A DNA stretch of 64,000 nt from Egerieimonas sp900552095 (GCA_902469965.1 CABREP010000003.1:1-64000); one strand, 5' to 3'; positions 16,094 to 24,529 are shown, counted from the stretch's first letter. Notes: generated by a model from the letters alone, not told the origin. Translations and numbers: made by a program.

Positions 16094-17464
16094 TTGGATT
16101 TCCGAAAATTTGCAGAAGAAAAGAAGCAGGAACTGATCCGGGATCTGCAGGGCTGTATCCGTATTCCCAGCGTCTACGCTGAAGATGACAGCGGTTTCCC
16201 CTACGGAAAGGAAGTTCACCAGTGTCTCGAATACGTTCTGCAGACTGCCGAACGAATGGGTTTTTCTACCTCCAATATGGATGAGCAGGCTGGCTGGTGC
16301 GAATACGGACAAGGGGAAGAGATGATCGCAGTCCTCTGTCATCTGGATGTAGTTCCTGCCGGCGACGGCTGGTCGGTCCCCCCCTACGAAGGCCTGGTGC
16401 TTGACGGCCGGATCTATGGGCGCGGCACTATGGATGACAAGGGACCGGCCATGGCTGCCCTTTATGGGCTGGCCGCCCTCAGAGATTCCGGTCTCCCCAT
16501 AAAGCGCCGTATCCGCCTGATCTTCGGACTGAACGAAGAAACCGGAAGCGCCGATATGAAATACTATCTCAGCCACGGCGGAGAGGTTCCCGTTATGGGA
16601 ATCACCCCGGATGGTGAATATCCTGTGATCAACGGCGAAAAGGGGCTGGTTGGAGAAACCTTCACCCGTTCCTTCTCTCAGAGCGGCGGACTCTTTCTGG
16701 AAGAGCTGAAAGGCGGCGAAAGCCATAACATCGTTCCCGCCTCCGCCTTTGCACAGATCCGATGCAGCAAGGAACAGGCAGAACGGATTGCCGGCCTGGA
16801 AGCAGAAAAAATTTTCTGTACGCTCACGGAATCCGGTATCCGGATCGAAGCTCAGGGAAGAAGCGCTCACGGCGGAACTCCCTGGGAAGGAGAGAATGCC
16901 ATCGGCAGACTGCTTCTTTTCTTAAAAGAACTTCCCTTTGAAGGCCAACTGGCTCAGATCATCTCTTTTCTGACTGAGCGCTTTGCGATGGAATGGAACG
17001 GATCTTCCCTTGGCATTGCTATGGAAGACGATCTCTCCGGCGCCCTCACCATGAATCTTGGTGTTATTTCTGCCAGTGAAAATAAAATTACTGTGAAATT
17101 AAACTACCGTTATCCTGTCACCCGTTCCTTTGCGGAATGTGGTCCCCAGATCGAGCAGCTCTTCCAGGAAGCGGGATTTCAGACTGATACACTCCTGCAT
17201 AAATCCAGCCTGTATATGCCGGAAGAAAGTGCTCTTGTCCAGAAACTTCTGGGGGTATATACCCGCTGTACCGGAAAGGAAGCAAAACCAAAGTGCATCG
17301 GAGGCGGCACTTACGCCAAAATGATGCCAAACACTCTTGCCTTCGGCCCCATTTTTCCCGGGGATGAAGTACGGGAACATAAACCCGACGAATATATGGA
17401 ACTAAACAGACTGATTGACAACGTAACAATTCTGGCCCACGCCATGTATGAGCTGGCGCGCTGA
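16094..17464 (+). CDS. M20 family dipeptidase (Sapep/PepV-like)
   Basis: A 456-residue metallopeptidase of the M20 Sapep/PepV type. Metal and catalytic residues are visible: CHLDVVPAGDGW, GRGTMDDKGPAMAAL with the bridging Asp, NEETGSADMKYYL with the Glu pair, GITPDGEYPVINGEKG, and a C-terminal His region GPIFPGDEVREHKPDEYM. Expected activity is hydrolysis of dipeptides in the cytoplasm. It starts with TTG at 16094 (peptide DFRKFAEEKKQEL); AGGAGG lies about nine bases upstream, and no ATG fits. It follows the transglutaminase-like gene by 14 bases. Confidence 0.88.
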   Translation: MDFRKFAEEKKQELIRDLQGCIRIPSVYAEDDSGFPYGKEVHQCLEYVLQTAERMGFSTSNMDEQAGWCEYGQGEEMIAVLCHLDVVPAGDGWSVPPYEGLVLDGRIYGRGTMDDKGPAMAALYGLAALRDSGLPIKRRIRLIFGLNEETGSADMKYYLSHGGEVPVMGITPDGEYPVINGEKGLVGETFTRSFSQSGGLFLEELKGGESHNIVPASAFAQIRCSKEQAERIAGLEAEKIFCTLTESGIRIEAQGRSAHGGTPWEGENAIGRLLLFLKELPFEGQLAQIISFLTERFAMEWNGSSLGIAMEDDLSGALTMNLGVISASENKITVKLNYRYPVTRSFAECGPQIEQLFQEAGFQTDTLLHKSSLYMPEESALVQKLLGVYTRCTGKEAKPKCIGGGTYAKMMPNTLAFGPIFPGDEVREHKPDEYMELNRLIDNVTILAHAMYELAR

Positions 17465-17484
17465 GCCGGAAAGAAGGAGGCACT

Positions 17485-18576
17485 ATGAAGATAACAGATG
17501 TAAGACTGGGAAAAATTTCTGTTCCCCTGAGAGTTCCTTTTAAAACAGCGGTTCGTTCTGTCTACAGTGTAGAAGACATAATCGTAGAAGTTCACACCGA
17601 TACCGGTGCAGTTGGATATGGAGAAGCTCCGCCGGCAGGCCCTGTCACCGGAGATACCGAAGGTGCGATCCTGGGCGCAATGCGGGACTATATTATCAAA
17701 ACCGTAGTCGGACGGGATGTGGATGATTTTGAAAATCTGATGAAAGATTTAAACAGCTGCATTATCCGGAATACCAATGCCAAAGCTGCCATGGATATGG
17801 CACTGTGGGATCTGTTCGGACAGCTGCATAAAACCCCCGTTCACAAACTGATGGGCGGAAGCCGGAAAGAGATCATCACCGATATTACCATCAGCGTAAA
17901 TGATCCCGACGAGATGGCCAGAGATGCGATGGACGCTGTCCGCCGCGGCTACGATACCCTGAAGATCAAAGTAGGATCTCATCCGGAACTGGATGTTGCC
18001 CGCCTCACTGCAATCCGTCAGGCAATCGGCGAAACACCCAATATCCGTATTGATGCCAACCAGGGATGGGAACCCAAACAGGCTGTCCGCCTGCTGAACC
18101 AGATGCAGGAAAAAGGGCTGAACATTGAATTTGTAGAACAGCCCGTCAAAGCTCACAACATCGACGGACTGAGATATGTGACCGAGCGCTCCTATGTTCC
18201 TGTTATGGCAGACGAAAGCGTATACACTCCGGCAGACGCCCTGCACATCCTTCAGACAGGCGCCGCCGACATGGTAAACATCAAACTGATGAAATGCGGC
18301 GGTCTCTACAATGCTCTTAAGATCGCAACGGTGGCTGAGCTCTGCGGTGCCCAGTGTATGATCGGCTGTATGCTGGAGGCAAAAGTCAGCGTAAATGCGG
18401 CTGTTCACCTGGCCTGTGCAAGACAGGTGATCTCCAAGATCGATCTGGACGGACCGGTGCTCTGCAGCGAGGATCCGATCCTGGGAGGAGCTGTATTTGA
18501 GGAACAGCGCATCACCGTATCTGATGATCCCGGACTGGGCATCAAGGGAATCCAGGGAATTACCTATCTGGATTAA
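17485..18576 (+). CDS. Dipeptide epimerase, enolase superfamily
   Basis: A 363-residue member of the muconate-lactonizing subgroup, of the type that epimerises L-Ala-D/L-Glu and similar dipeptides from cell-wall turnover. Catalytic and metal residues are seen in order: TLKIKVG (KxK lysine), RIDANQGW (first metal Asp), EFVEQPV (Glu), MADESVYTPADA (Asp), VNIKLMKCGG (second catalytic Lys), and the C-terminal MIGCMLEAKVSVNAA. The spacing and the DxD-like ends fit dipeptide epimerases. GGAGG precedes the ATG, 20 bases after the dipeptidase gene, so it is the last gene of the operon. Exact dipeptide specificity is unknown. Confidence 0.88.
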   Translation: MKITDVRLGKISVPLRVPFKTAVRSVYSVEDIIVEVHTDTGAVGYGEAPPAGPVTGDTEGAILGAMRDYIIKTVVGRDVDDFENLMKDLNSCIIRNTNAKAAMDMALWDLFGQLHKTPVHKLMGGSRKEIITDITISVNDPDEMARDAMDAVRRGYDTLKIKVGSHPELDVARLTAIRQAIGETPNIRIDANQGWEPKQAVRLLNQMQEKGLNIEFVEQPVKAHNIDGLRYVTERSYVPVMADESVYTPADALHILQTGAADMVNIKLMKCGGLYNALKIATVAELCGAQCMIGCMLEAKVSVNAAVHLACARQVISKIDLDGPVLCSEDPILGGAVFEEQRITVSDDPGLGIKGIQGITYLD

Positions 18577-18599
18577 GCAATTCATACAAAACATAAAAG

Positions 18600-18629
18600 G
18601 AGGGTGCCGCAAAACTGAGCGACACCCTC
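18600..18629. terminator. Hairpin between converging epimerase and DUF3100-partner genes
   Basis: GAGGGTG and CACCCTC with inner CGC/GCG pairs form a stem; the T-tail is weak on both strands. Confidence 0.5.
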
Positions 18630-18644
18630 TGATTATTTGGGAAG

Positions 18645-19133
18645 CTAGATAATCCCCTGGGCGCTGAGGATGAGCTGAGCGATCAGCGCAGACCCCACAT
18701 ACGTTCCAATCATAACAAAGATAGCAACTACAATACCTTTCCACCCGATTTTCTTAAATTCTATCCAGTCTTTTCCCATAGATACGCCCGCATATGCCAG
18801 AATAGGAGTCACCGTGGGGAGCATCCCTATTTTTCCCACCTGCCCGGACACAAATGCTCCTGTAGGACTGTGAGGCATGGCCAGGAGGATTCCCAGCGCT
18901 GTAATATAGATAATAGCCGGTATTTTCGGAAAGATCAGATTCAAAATACTTCCGGCCAGTGCAATTCCAAATAAAAGAAACATACCTGCCATGCCATCCA
19001 ACACGGAGACAAAGGTATCCGGATTTTTATCTGTGATCGTATTGATCATATTTCCCAGCAGACTGATCACCGCTGAAATGGCCAAAATCAAAACATACTC
19101 CACCACCGTATCTAAAGTGAGTTTTTTCTCCAT
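18645..19133 (-). CDS. Small membrane protein partner of DUF3100 transporter
   Basis: A 162-residue protein with about four to five hydrophobic helices (EYVLILAISAVISLLG, MFLLFGIALAGSILNLIF, IIYITALGILLAM, IVVAIFVMIGTYVGSALIAQLIL). It resembles one half of a transporter: the segment ILAYAGVSMGKDWIEFKKIGWKGI recalls other carboxylate or amino-acid carriers. I cannot name the family securely. One base separates it from the stop of the DUF3100 C-terminal half, so the three frames are translated as a set. They probably form one membrane complex that exports or imports the product or substrate of the adjacent M20 amidohydrolase. Confidence 0.6.
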   Translation of the reverse strand: MEKKLTLDTVVEYVLILAISAVISLLGNMINTITDKNPDTFVSVLDGMAGMFLLFGIALAGSILNLIFPKIPAIIYITALGILLAMPHSPTGAFVSGQVGKIGMLPTVTPILAYAGVSMGKDWIEFKKIGWKGIVVAIFVMIGTYVGSALIAQLILSAQGII

Positions 19134-19134
19134 C

Positions 19135-19551
19135 TCATTCCCTCCCTTCTGTCTTCTTCTTTCTAAAATGTGGTTCTAATTTCCGATACAGAAAATTACA
19201 CATGGGAAGACCGATAAAAACCGTCATAACGATACCATCCGCATTAGACAACACATTGCTTGTCCCGGCATAGGCTGTGATCTGACCCGCCATATCCGGA
19301 AAAGCCGCCACTAAAGAAGCGGAAGATGCTGCCATCATGCTTCCGCTTCCCACACCGCAGGCCATAGCTAGAGCATAAGGATGGAAGATTCCGGCTGCTC
19401 CCAGAGCACTTGCCATCACCCCCATAAAAATGGTACCTACCAGCGTTCCCACCACATAAACAGTCATAACTCCCCGCCCTTCGGGAGAATCCAGACCATA
19501 ACGGGAAGCAATATAGCCCACATTCGGCTCCCGGCAGATGGAATGGGTCAT
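19135..19551 (-). CDS. DUF3100-family membrane protein, C-terminal half (split gene)
   Basis: These 138 residues correspond to the second half of DUF3100 proteins, which are normally single chains of about 270 residues: MTHSICREPNVGYIASRYGLDSPEGRGVMTVY, then YALAMACGVGSGSMMAASSASLVAAFPDMAGQITAYAG and IVMTVFIGLPMCNFLYRKL. The first half is the next frame upstream. The frames overlap at ATGA (19548-19551), where one missing base relative to the usual KREAVxMTHS continuity breaks the chain. The new ATG is the natural Met of the family, so two-part translation by coupling may still give a working transporter. A sequencing error is also possible. Confidence 0.7.
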   Translation of the reverse strand: MTHSICREPNVGYIASRYGLDSPEGRGVMTVYVVGTLVGTIFMGVMASALGAAGIFHPYALAMACGVGSGSMMAASSASLVAAFPDMAGQITAYAGTSNVLSNADGIVMTVFIGLPMCNFLYRKLEPHFRKKKTEGRE

Positions 19552-19949
19552 ACCACTGCCTCCCTCTTAAATCCCAGGAAAAGTGCCAGCGGAAGAGCCA
19601 GAAGAATCGTTCCCAGGTTTCCAAACTCCTGGAAGATTAGAGCAGGTCCCGCAGCCAGCACATCCGGCAGCTGTGTACCGCTTGTCACTGCAACTTTTGC
19701 CAGAAAAATGCCGATTCCGATCACCACAAAACGGCATTTTTCTGGCAAAAGTTTTTTCTTTACAATTTTTACCGGTTTTAAGAGATAAAGGATCAGCCCG
19801 ATCACCATTGCAAAAAGCATGGGGAGAAACATCAGACTCCCTGTTCCCACCGGAATTGAAATCGTATTAACCGCCTCACACATCACCGTAATGAGCAATA
19901 CGGTCAGATGAAAAGGCCAGTACCTTAACAGAGCTTTTACTTTTTCCAT
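19548..19949 (-). CDS. DUF3100-family membrane protein, N-terminal half (split gene)
   Basis: A 133-residue membrane protein equal to the first half of DUF3100 transporters: FHLTVLLITVMCEAVNTISIPVGTGSLMFLPMLFAMVIGLILYL, then AAGPALIFQEFGNLGTILLALPLALFLGFKREAVV. The start at 19949 (MEKVKALL) has AAAGGAG seven bases upstream; the longer frame to 19970 adds seven residues that overlap the amidohydrolase further. The coding sequence contains a perfect 22-bp inverted repeat. The gene overlaps the end of the M20 amidohydrolase by 13 bases, so the operon is amidohydrolase, DUF3100 halves, small partner. Confidence 0.7.
   Translation of the reverse strand: MEKVKALLRYWPFHLTVLLITVMCEAVNTISIPVGTGSLMFLPMLFAMVIGLILYLLKPVKIVKKKLLPEKCRFVVIGIGIFLAKVAVTSGTQLPDVLAAGPALIFQEFGNLGTILLALPLALFLGFKREAVV
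19692..19753. repeat. Perfect 22-bp inverted repeat inside the DUF3100 gene
   Basis: Arms 19692-19713 (starting AACTTTTGCC) and 19732-19753 are exact reverse complements around an 18-base spacer. In the minus-strand reading frame they encode KLLPEKCR and GIFLAKV. No T-run follows, so it is not a typical terminator. Confidence 0.9.
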
Positions 19950-21139
19950 AGTTTCTCCTTTCTCAGACATTCCATTCCTTTAAAGACACTCATTGCATAT
20001 GTCCCGGCTCCTATGGCAATGCACCTCTCGTCCGCTTTAAAATGAGGACTGTGCCACGAATAAATGCAGTCATTTTCTTCATTTCCCGTGCCCAGCCAGT
20101 AGAAGAAAGCCGGGCGTTCCTGCATAAAAACAGAGAAATCCTCCCCTCCGGTAGAGGGTATCGGATCTGCCGGCTCTGCCCCTATGGATGATACTGCCTG
20201 ATAAGCCGCCTCGTAGAGCATTTCATTGTTGATCGTAGCAGGAAGTTCATAAATATATTTCAATTCCCCTTTACACTCATACGCCTCTGCAATCTGTTCC
20301 ACCAAAACATTCAGCCGCTTCACAGCTTTTTCCTGTATTTCTTTAGAATACGTTCTCACCGTTCCCAGCATCGTCACAGAATCCGGCACCACATTATTGG
20401 CTCCCTCCCCCGCTTTTACGCTGCACACGGAAATCACGCAGGAATCAATCGCGCTGATATTCCGGCTCACGATCGTCTGAATCCCCTGTATCAGGGCCGC
20501 TGCACATACCACCGGATCTGCATTCCTCTGAGGGATCCCACCATGCCCTCCTTTCCCTTTTATCCGTATCTCAATCCGATCCACCGCCGCCATCAGAGCA
20601 CCTCGCTTCACCGCCACAGTTCCCAGCGGAATTTCCGGTGAATTATGAGGTCCGAAAACTGCATCCACCCCCTCAAGGCAGCCCAGCTCCACCATTTTCT
20701 TAGCTCCCAGATTCAGCTCTTCCGCCGGCTGAAAAAGAAATTTTACGCTCCCATGCAGCTCCCCTCTCATCTTCGCCAGAATCCTTGCCCCCGACAGAAG
20801 AGAAGCCGTATGACTGTCATGTCCGCAGGCATGCATGACCCCCGGAGTCCGGGAAGGATACTTGCTGCTGGAGTCTTCCTCCACCGGAAGCCCATCTATA
20901 TCCGCCCGCAGGGCAATGCAGGGACCTTCCCCATCTCCCTTCAAAAGTGCCGCCAGTCCTGTCTCCAGACCGGTATCCAGAATCTCCAGCCCCATCTCTT
21001 CCAGCTCTTTTCTGATATACGCTGTTGTCTGAAATTCCCGGAAACTCAGTTCCGGATTCTCATGAAGCCAGCGAAAATCCCTGAGAAACAACGGTTCCAG
21101 TTCTTTCATCCATCTCCTCACCTGTTCTTCTGCTGCCAT
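19937..21139 (-). CDS. M20 family amidohydrolase
   Basis: A 400-residue M20D-type aminoacylase/carboxypeptidase. Zinc ligands and catalytic residues are seen in GVMHACGHDSHTASLL, FQPAEELNLGAKKM (catalytic Glu), VFGPHNSPEIPLG and the C-terminal SWHSPHFKADERC. The lid domain contains IKGKGGHGGIPQRNADPV. Members remove acyl or benzoyl groups from amino acids or cleave dipeptides. It leads an operon with a DUF3100 transporter, implying that the acyl-amino acid or its product is moved across the membrane. A candidate TTAACG/TAGAAT promoter lies upstream; the 21,140-21,326 gap otherwise shows nothing. Confidence 0.87.
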   Translation of the reverse strand: MAAEEQVRRWMKELEPLFLRDFRWLHENPELSFREFQTTAYIRKELEEMGLEILDTGLETGLAALLKGDGEGPCIALRADIDGLPVEEDSSSKYPSRTPGVMHACGHDSHTASLLSGARILAKMRGELHGSVKFLFQPAEELNLGAKKMVELGCLEGVDAVFGPHNSPEIPLGTVAVKRGALMAAVDRIEIRIKGKGGHGGIPQRNADPVVCAAALIQGIQTIVSRNISAIDSCVISVCSVKAGEGANNVVPDSVTMLGTVRTYSKEIQEKAVKRLNVLVEQIAEAYECKGELKYIYELPATINNEMLYEAAYQAVSSIGAEPADPIPSTGGEDFSVFMQERPAFFYWLGTGNEENDCIYSWHSPHFKADERCIAIGAGTYAMSVFKGMECLRKEKLWKK

Positions 21140-21326
21140 ACGCCTCCTCCTTCCCTCTCACAAAGATATTTGTAATTTATTCTATCATCTTTCCTTCTTA
21201 CCGTTAATGTATCTGAGCTTTTGTGACGGGATTGATACAGGATTCAGCAATATATATAGATTTCAAAACAATTTCAACTATAAAAGAAATATGAAATCAA
21301 GCCAAAACAGGCACACTTCCACAAAA

Positions 21327-21361
21327 AACAGGAGATAACACAAAATGCGTTATCTCCTGTT
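21327..21361 (-). terminator. Terminator of the dapA-dapB operon
   Basis: A 13-bp stem (21327-21339 with 21349-21361, AACAGGAGATAAC) with a nine-base loop, followed by TTTTTG on the minus strand. Confidence 0.85.
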
Positions 21362-21375
21362 CCCTTTTACAATAT

Positions 21376-22131
21376 TTATGCCAGTACGTCTTTCATCTCA
21401 TACCAGCCCGGCTCTTTTCCTGCCAGAAATTTAGCTGCCTGAACAGCGCCCTTCCCAAAGATTGCCCGGGAATACGCCGTATGGCTGAACGTGATCACCT
21501 CATCTGTCCCGGCAAAGATCACGTCATGGTCTCCCACGATCGTCCCTCCCCGAACAGCGGAAATGCCGATCTCTTTATCCGGGCGGGCTTCCCTTCTGCC
21601 GCTCCTGTCAAAGGTGTATGCATATTTCTCCTCAAAAGCCTCATTAATACTGTCCGCCAGAGCCAGCGCTGTTCCGCTGGGCGCATCCAGCTTTCTTCTG
21701 TGATGCTTCTCCACAATCTCAATATCAAAGCCAGCCTGCGCCAGCTGAGGAGCTGCCTCTTTGAGCACTTTCATCAGCAGATTGATTCCCAGAGACATAT
21801 TGGCAGATTTGAGTACTGCCACCTTTTTGCTGGCTTCTTCCACATGTGCCAGCTGTTCTTCTGAGAGGCCGGTCGTACACAGAACCACCGGAATCTGTCT
21901 TCTCACACAGAAATCCAGCAGTTTATCTGCCGCCTTTGCCGAACAGAAATCAATGACCGCATCTGCTTCCACATCACAGGCATCAATATCTGTAAATACC
22001 GGATAGCCGTTTTCCCGGTTATCCACAAGGTCAATTCCCGCTGCAATCTCAATCTCCGGATCCTCTTTGATCAGACCGCTAATCACCTGACCCATATGGC
22101 CATTGCAGCCATGCATAATTACTTTTACCAT
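21376..22131 (-). CDS. dapB: 4-hydroxy-tetrahydrodipicolinate reductase
   Basis: A 251-residue enzyme reducing hydroxy-tetrahydrodipicolinate with NAD(P)H, the second committed step of lysine and diaminopimelate synthesis. It has the nucleotide-binding start VIMHGCNGHMGQVISG, the CTTGLSEEQ segment, KSANMSLGINLL, and the active-site motif EKHHRRKLDAPSGTALALAD containing the catalytic His and Lys. GTIVGDHDVIFAG and SRAIFGKGAVQAAKFL are also typical. Length is normal. It lies 23 bases downstream of dapA, is co-transcribed with it, and so comes under the lysine riboswitch. Confidence 0.96.
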   Translation of the reverse strand: MVKVIMHGCNGHMGQVISGLIKEDPEIEIAAGIDLVDNRENGYPVFTDIDACDVEADAVIDFCSAKAADKLLDFCVRRQIPVVLCTTGLSEEQLAHVEEASKKVAVLKSANMSLGINLLMKVLKEAAPQLAQAGFDIEIVEKHHRRKLDAPSGTALALADSINEAFEEKYAYTFDRSGRREARPDKEIGISAVRGGTIVGDHDVIFAGTDEVITFSHTAYSRAIFGKGAVQAAKFLAGKEPGWYEMKDVLA

Positions 22132-22154
22132 TCTTCTCGCTCACTTTCCCGACT

Positions 22155-23045
22155 CTACGCCAGCTTTATGCCAAATTCAATCATTGCCTTTTTCAAACGT
22201 TCCACATTCTGAGGTTCCATCTCGGAAAGCGGACCTCTGAGCGGTCCCGCCTCTTTGCCCATCAGGTTCAGGGCAGCCTTCACCGGAATCGGATTCACCT
22301 CACAGAAGAGGGCGCTGATCAGCGGGATGGCATCCAGCTGAATCTGAAGAGCCTCTTTTACCTCTCCGGCCAGATACTTCGCCGCCATATCGTGAGTCTG
22401 TCTGGGGGCTACGTTAGACAGAACAGATATCACGCCTTTGCCTCCCAGAGCCAGGATCGGAATCACCTGATCATCATTTCCGGAATACAGATCAATGGAA
22501 TCACCAGCCAGATGCATAAGCTCTGCCGCCTGAGAGATGTTTCCGCTTGCCTCCTTGATTCCCACAATATTTTTCACATTTTTAGCCAGATATGCTGCTG
22601 TTGCTGGCTGGATATTACATCCGGTACGGCTGGGTACATTATACATAATGATCGGGATATTCACAGCTTCCGCAATCCGGGTATAGTGCGTGATCAGCCC
22701 TTTCTGGGTCGCTTTATTGTAATAAGGCGTAACCACCAGAAGACCGTCTGCCCCTGCTTCCTCCGCTTCCTTTGACATCTCAATCGCGGTAACCGTACAG
22801 TTGGATCCGGTTCCGGCGATTACGGGAATCCTCTTATTTACGTGCTTGATCGCAAATCGTATCACATCCAGATGCTCCGGAACTGTGAGGGTGGCAGACT
22901 CTCCGGTTGTCCCGCAGATGATAATCGCATCTGTTCCCCCGGCAATCTGCTCATCCAGAAGCTCTGCCAGCTTTTCATAATTAACCGATAAATCCTCATT
23001 CATAGGCGTTACAATTGCTACGCCTGCCCCTTCAAAAATTGCCAT
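22155..23045 (-). CDS. dapA: 4-hydroxy-tetrahydrodipicolinate synthase
   Basis: A 296-residue class I aldolase-fold enzyme condensing pyruvate and aspartate semialdehyde. Motifs are CGTTGESATL (substrate loop), VVTPYYNKATQKG with the active-site Tyr, IMYNVPSRTGCNI, and GIKEASGN with the Schiff-base Lys. GNDDQVIPILALGGKGVISVLSNV is the usual C-terminal signature. It begins the dapA-dapB operon behind a lysine riboswitch. Its AGGAGG site sits inside an 8-bp hairpin, so translation is probably a second control point. Confidence 0.96.
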   Translation of the reverse strand: MAIFEGAGVAIVTPMNEDLSVNYEKLAELLDEQIAGGTDAIIICGTTGESATLTVPEHLDVIRFAIKHVNKRIPVIAGTGSNCTVTAIEMSKEAEEAGADGLLVVTPYYNKATQKGLITHYTRIAEAVNIPIIMYNVPSRTGCNIQPATAAYLAKNVKNIVGIKEASGNISQAAELMHLAGDSIDLYSGNDDQVIPILALGGKGVISVLSNVAPRQTHDMAAKYLAGEVKEALQIQLDAIPLISALFCEVNPIPVKAALNLMGKEAGPLRGPLSEMEPQNVERLKKAMIEFGIKLA

Positions 23046-23052
23046 AAGATTT

Positions 23053-23072
23053 CCTCCTTACAGATAAGGAGG
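23053..23072 (-). promoter_or_regulatory. Hairpin sequestering the dapA ribosome site
   Basis: TAAGGAGG (the ribosome site, minus strand) pairs perfectly with CCTCCTTA around a four-base loop. A second stem (GGCTGACTT/AAGTCGGCC) immediately upstream shares its last bases, so the two can compete. Confidence 0.75.
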
Positions 23073-23120
23073 CCGACTTAAAAAGTCAGCCCCAAAGAAT
23101 ACAAATTTTATTCGGATTCT

Positions 23121-23286
23121 CTGATAGCTCTCCATCTTCCGATGACAGTCATGGACTTGTTCACCCCATGCCCAGGAACAGCATCTGCCGGAATCCTGCC
23201 CCTTCGGCATCTTCCCCTTTCTTCCGCCCTCCTTTGCCCCGCAGGCATCCGACGATCTACTTTTGAAAGACGCAACCTCTATCAAT
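23121..23286 (-). promoter_or_regulatory. Lysine riboswitch (L box)
   Basis: On the minus strand conserved L-box elements occur in order: TGATAGAGGTTGCG at the 5' end of P1, AAGTAGATC, AGGAGG near the second helix, GGGGAAGATGCCGAAGG, ATGACTGTCATCGG, and GGAGAGCTATCAG closing P1. The position, just upstream of dapA, fits repression by lysine. Confidence 0.85.
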
Positions 23287-23296
23287 ACTTATGATA

Positions 23297-23325
23297 AATA
23301 TATCATTCTTCATTTCTTCTGTCAA
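23297..23325 (-). promoter_or_regulatory. Promoter of the lysine riboswitch transcript
   Basis: Minus-strand TTGACA (23320-23325) and TATATT (23297-23302), 17-base spacer. It overlaps the 3' end of the nucleotidyltransferase gene. Confidence 0.75.
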
Positions 23326-24529
23326 CCCAGAGCAGCCTAAGCTCCCGGATCAAATTGCGGCGGTTCTTCACCATCCCCCGCCCCAGCCGATAGACCGGCA
23401 GAAGCCACAAAAGATACCTGTGCCGGGCAAAAAAAGGAAAATTCTCCCGAACCGTCTCCCTATCAGGAAAAAACCGCTCTCTCACGTAATCCCGCCTTGC
23501 TTTCTTTCGATTCCCCTGATCCAGTCTGTCCAGCCTTCTTCTTATTTTCTCACTCTGAGTCCCGTAGGTTCCGCAGCCCAGCAGATACAAAAGAAAAGAT
23601 TCCGTTTCTTCTGAGAGTTCCCCCTCTCTGAACATCTCTTCCGCCGCTCTTTTCAGTTTTCTCTCAAAATCCCGCAGCTTTAACTTTTCTAATTCTCTCT
23701 CCACATAATCCCAGTCCAGAGTCCCTCCCTTTTTCCGGAGAAAATAGTGAAGATCCAGCACCATCCGGATCCCGCAGCCGCTGCCGTCATAATGCTTAAA
23801 ATCGTGAGTGATCAGATAAAGATACTCGTCTTCATCTGAAAAATAGAAATGAAAAGGATTTTCCTGATCCTGGCAGGCTCTCTCCCAGGGATTCCTGTAA
23901 TAATCTCCCTGTTCACTGGAGGCAGACATCAGCTTCCGGTGCATCTCAAAATTATAAAAAGGCTTCCGGTGAAACGTATCGTGATTCCCTTTCAGATTTT
24001 CAGTCCAGTAACCTCTTCCTTCCATCAGGGCAACCAGTTTTTTCTGTGCCTGCAGGGCGGTACGCTCCTGTTCCTTTTCATCCCTGCCCGAAACCTTCCA
24101 GCCCGCGCCCTCTCTCTGTATGATACCGTACAAAATATCGTTGTCAGCCATGGAACGCATCCCCGGACGGGGATAATATCCGGAAATCAGGATCCCTTTC
24201 AGGGGGAGATAAGAGATTCCTTCTTTTTCCAGCTCTTTCAGAATCTCTTCCCTCTCCGTATCAAAATGCAGCTGCCGCAGCAGTGTCCGGTCACTGTCCT
24301 TCTTCCAGGATGTCCGCACCGCCTCCGGCATCTCCTCCTGATACCTCTTTGCTCCCAGCCAGGCTGCCGCCTCCACGCTGTTTCTTCCTGCAAGACGGTA
24401 AAGCTTCTCCCAGCTGTGAAAGCTCTCCCGCCGTCCCGGAAGCTTCCCCTCCCCGATCGCTGCACCGTCCCGCAGAAGGAGGATCATCTCCTTTCCTGTT
24501 TCTACAGAAATCCCTGTCTCTTCACTCAC
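23303..24529 (-). CDS. PF14907-type nucleotidyltransferase, last gene of the WTGYY cluster
   Basis: A 408-residue protein of the uncharacterised nucleotidyltransferase family (PF14907) also found in lasso-peptide clusters. The fold signature is EGISYLPLKGILISGYYPRPGMRSMADNDILY (about residues 98-130), with the two metal-binding Asp residues in ADNDILY. The C-terminal half is helical and basic. A nucleotidyl transfer onto a peptide, protein or small molecule is expected; the acceptor is unknown. It overlaps the ABC exporter gene by four bases (ATGA), tying it to the cluster. Its 3' end holds the dapA promoter. Confidence 0.75.
   Translation of the reverse strand: MSEETGISVETGKEMILLLRDGAAIGEGKLPGRRESFHSWEKLYRLAGRNSVEAAAWLGAKRYQEEMPEAVRTSWKKDSDRTLLRQLHFDTEREEILKELEKEGISYLPLKGILISGYYPRPGMRSMADNDILYGIIQREGAGWKVSGRDEKEQERTALQAQKKLVALMEGRGYWTENLKGNHDTFHRKPFYNFEMHRKLMSASSEQGDYYRNPWERACQDQENPFHFYFSDEDEYLYLITHDFKHYDGSGCGIRMVLDLHYFLRKKGGTLDWDYVERELEKLKLRDFERKLKRAAEEMFREGELSEETESFLLYLLGCGTYGTQSEKIRRRLDRLDQGNRKKARRDYVRERFFPDRETVRENFPFFARHRYLLWLLPVYRLGRGMVKNRRNLIRELRLLWVDRRNEE

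Noticed and set aside
19692..19753. The 22-bp inverted repeat as an intrinsic terminator
   Set aside because: There is no T-run on the transcribed strand and the coding frame continues through it.
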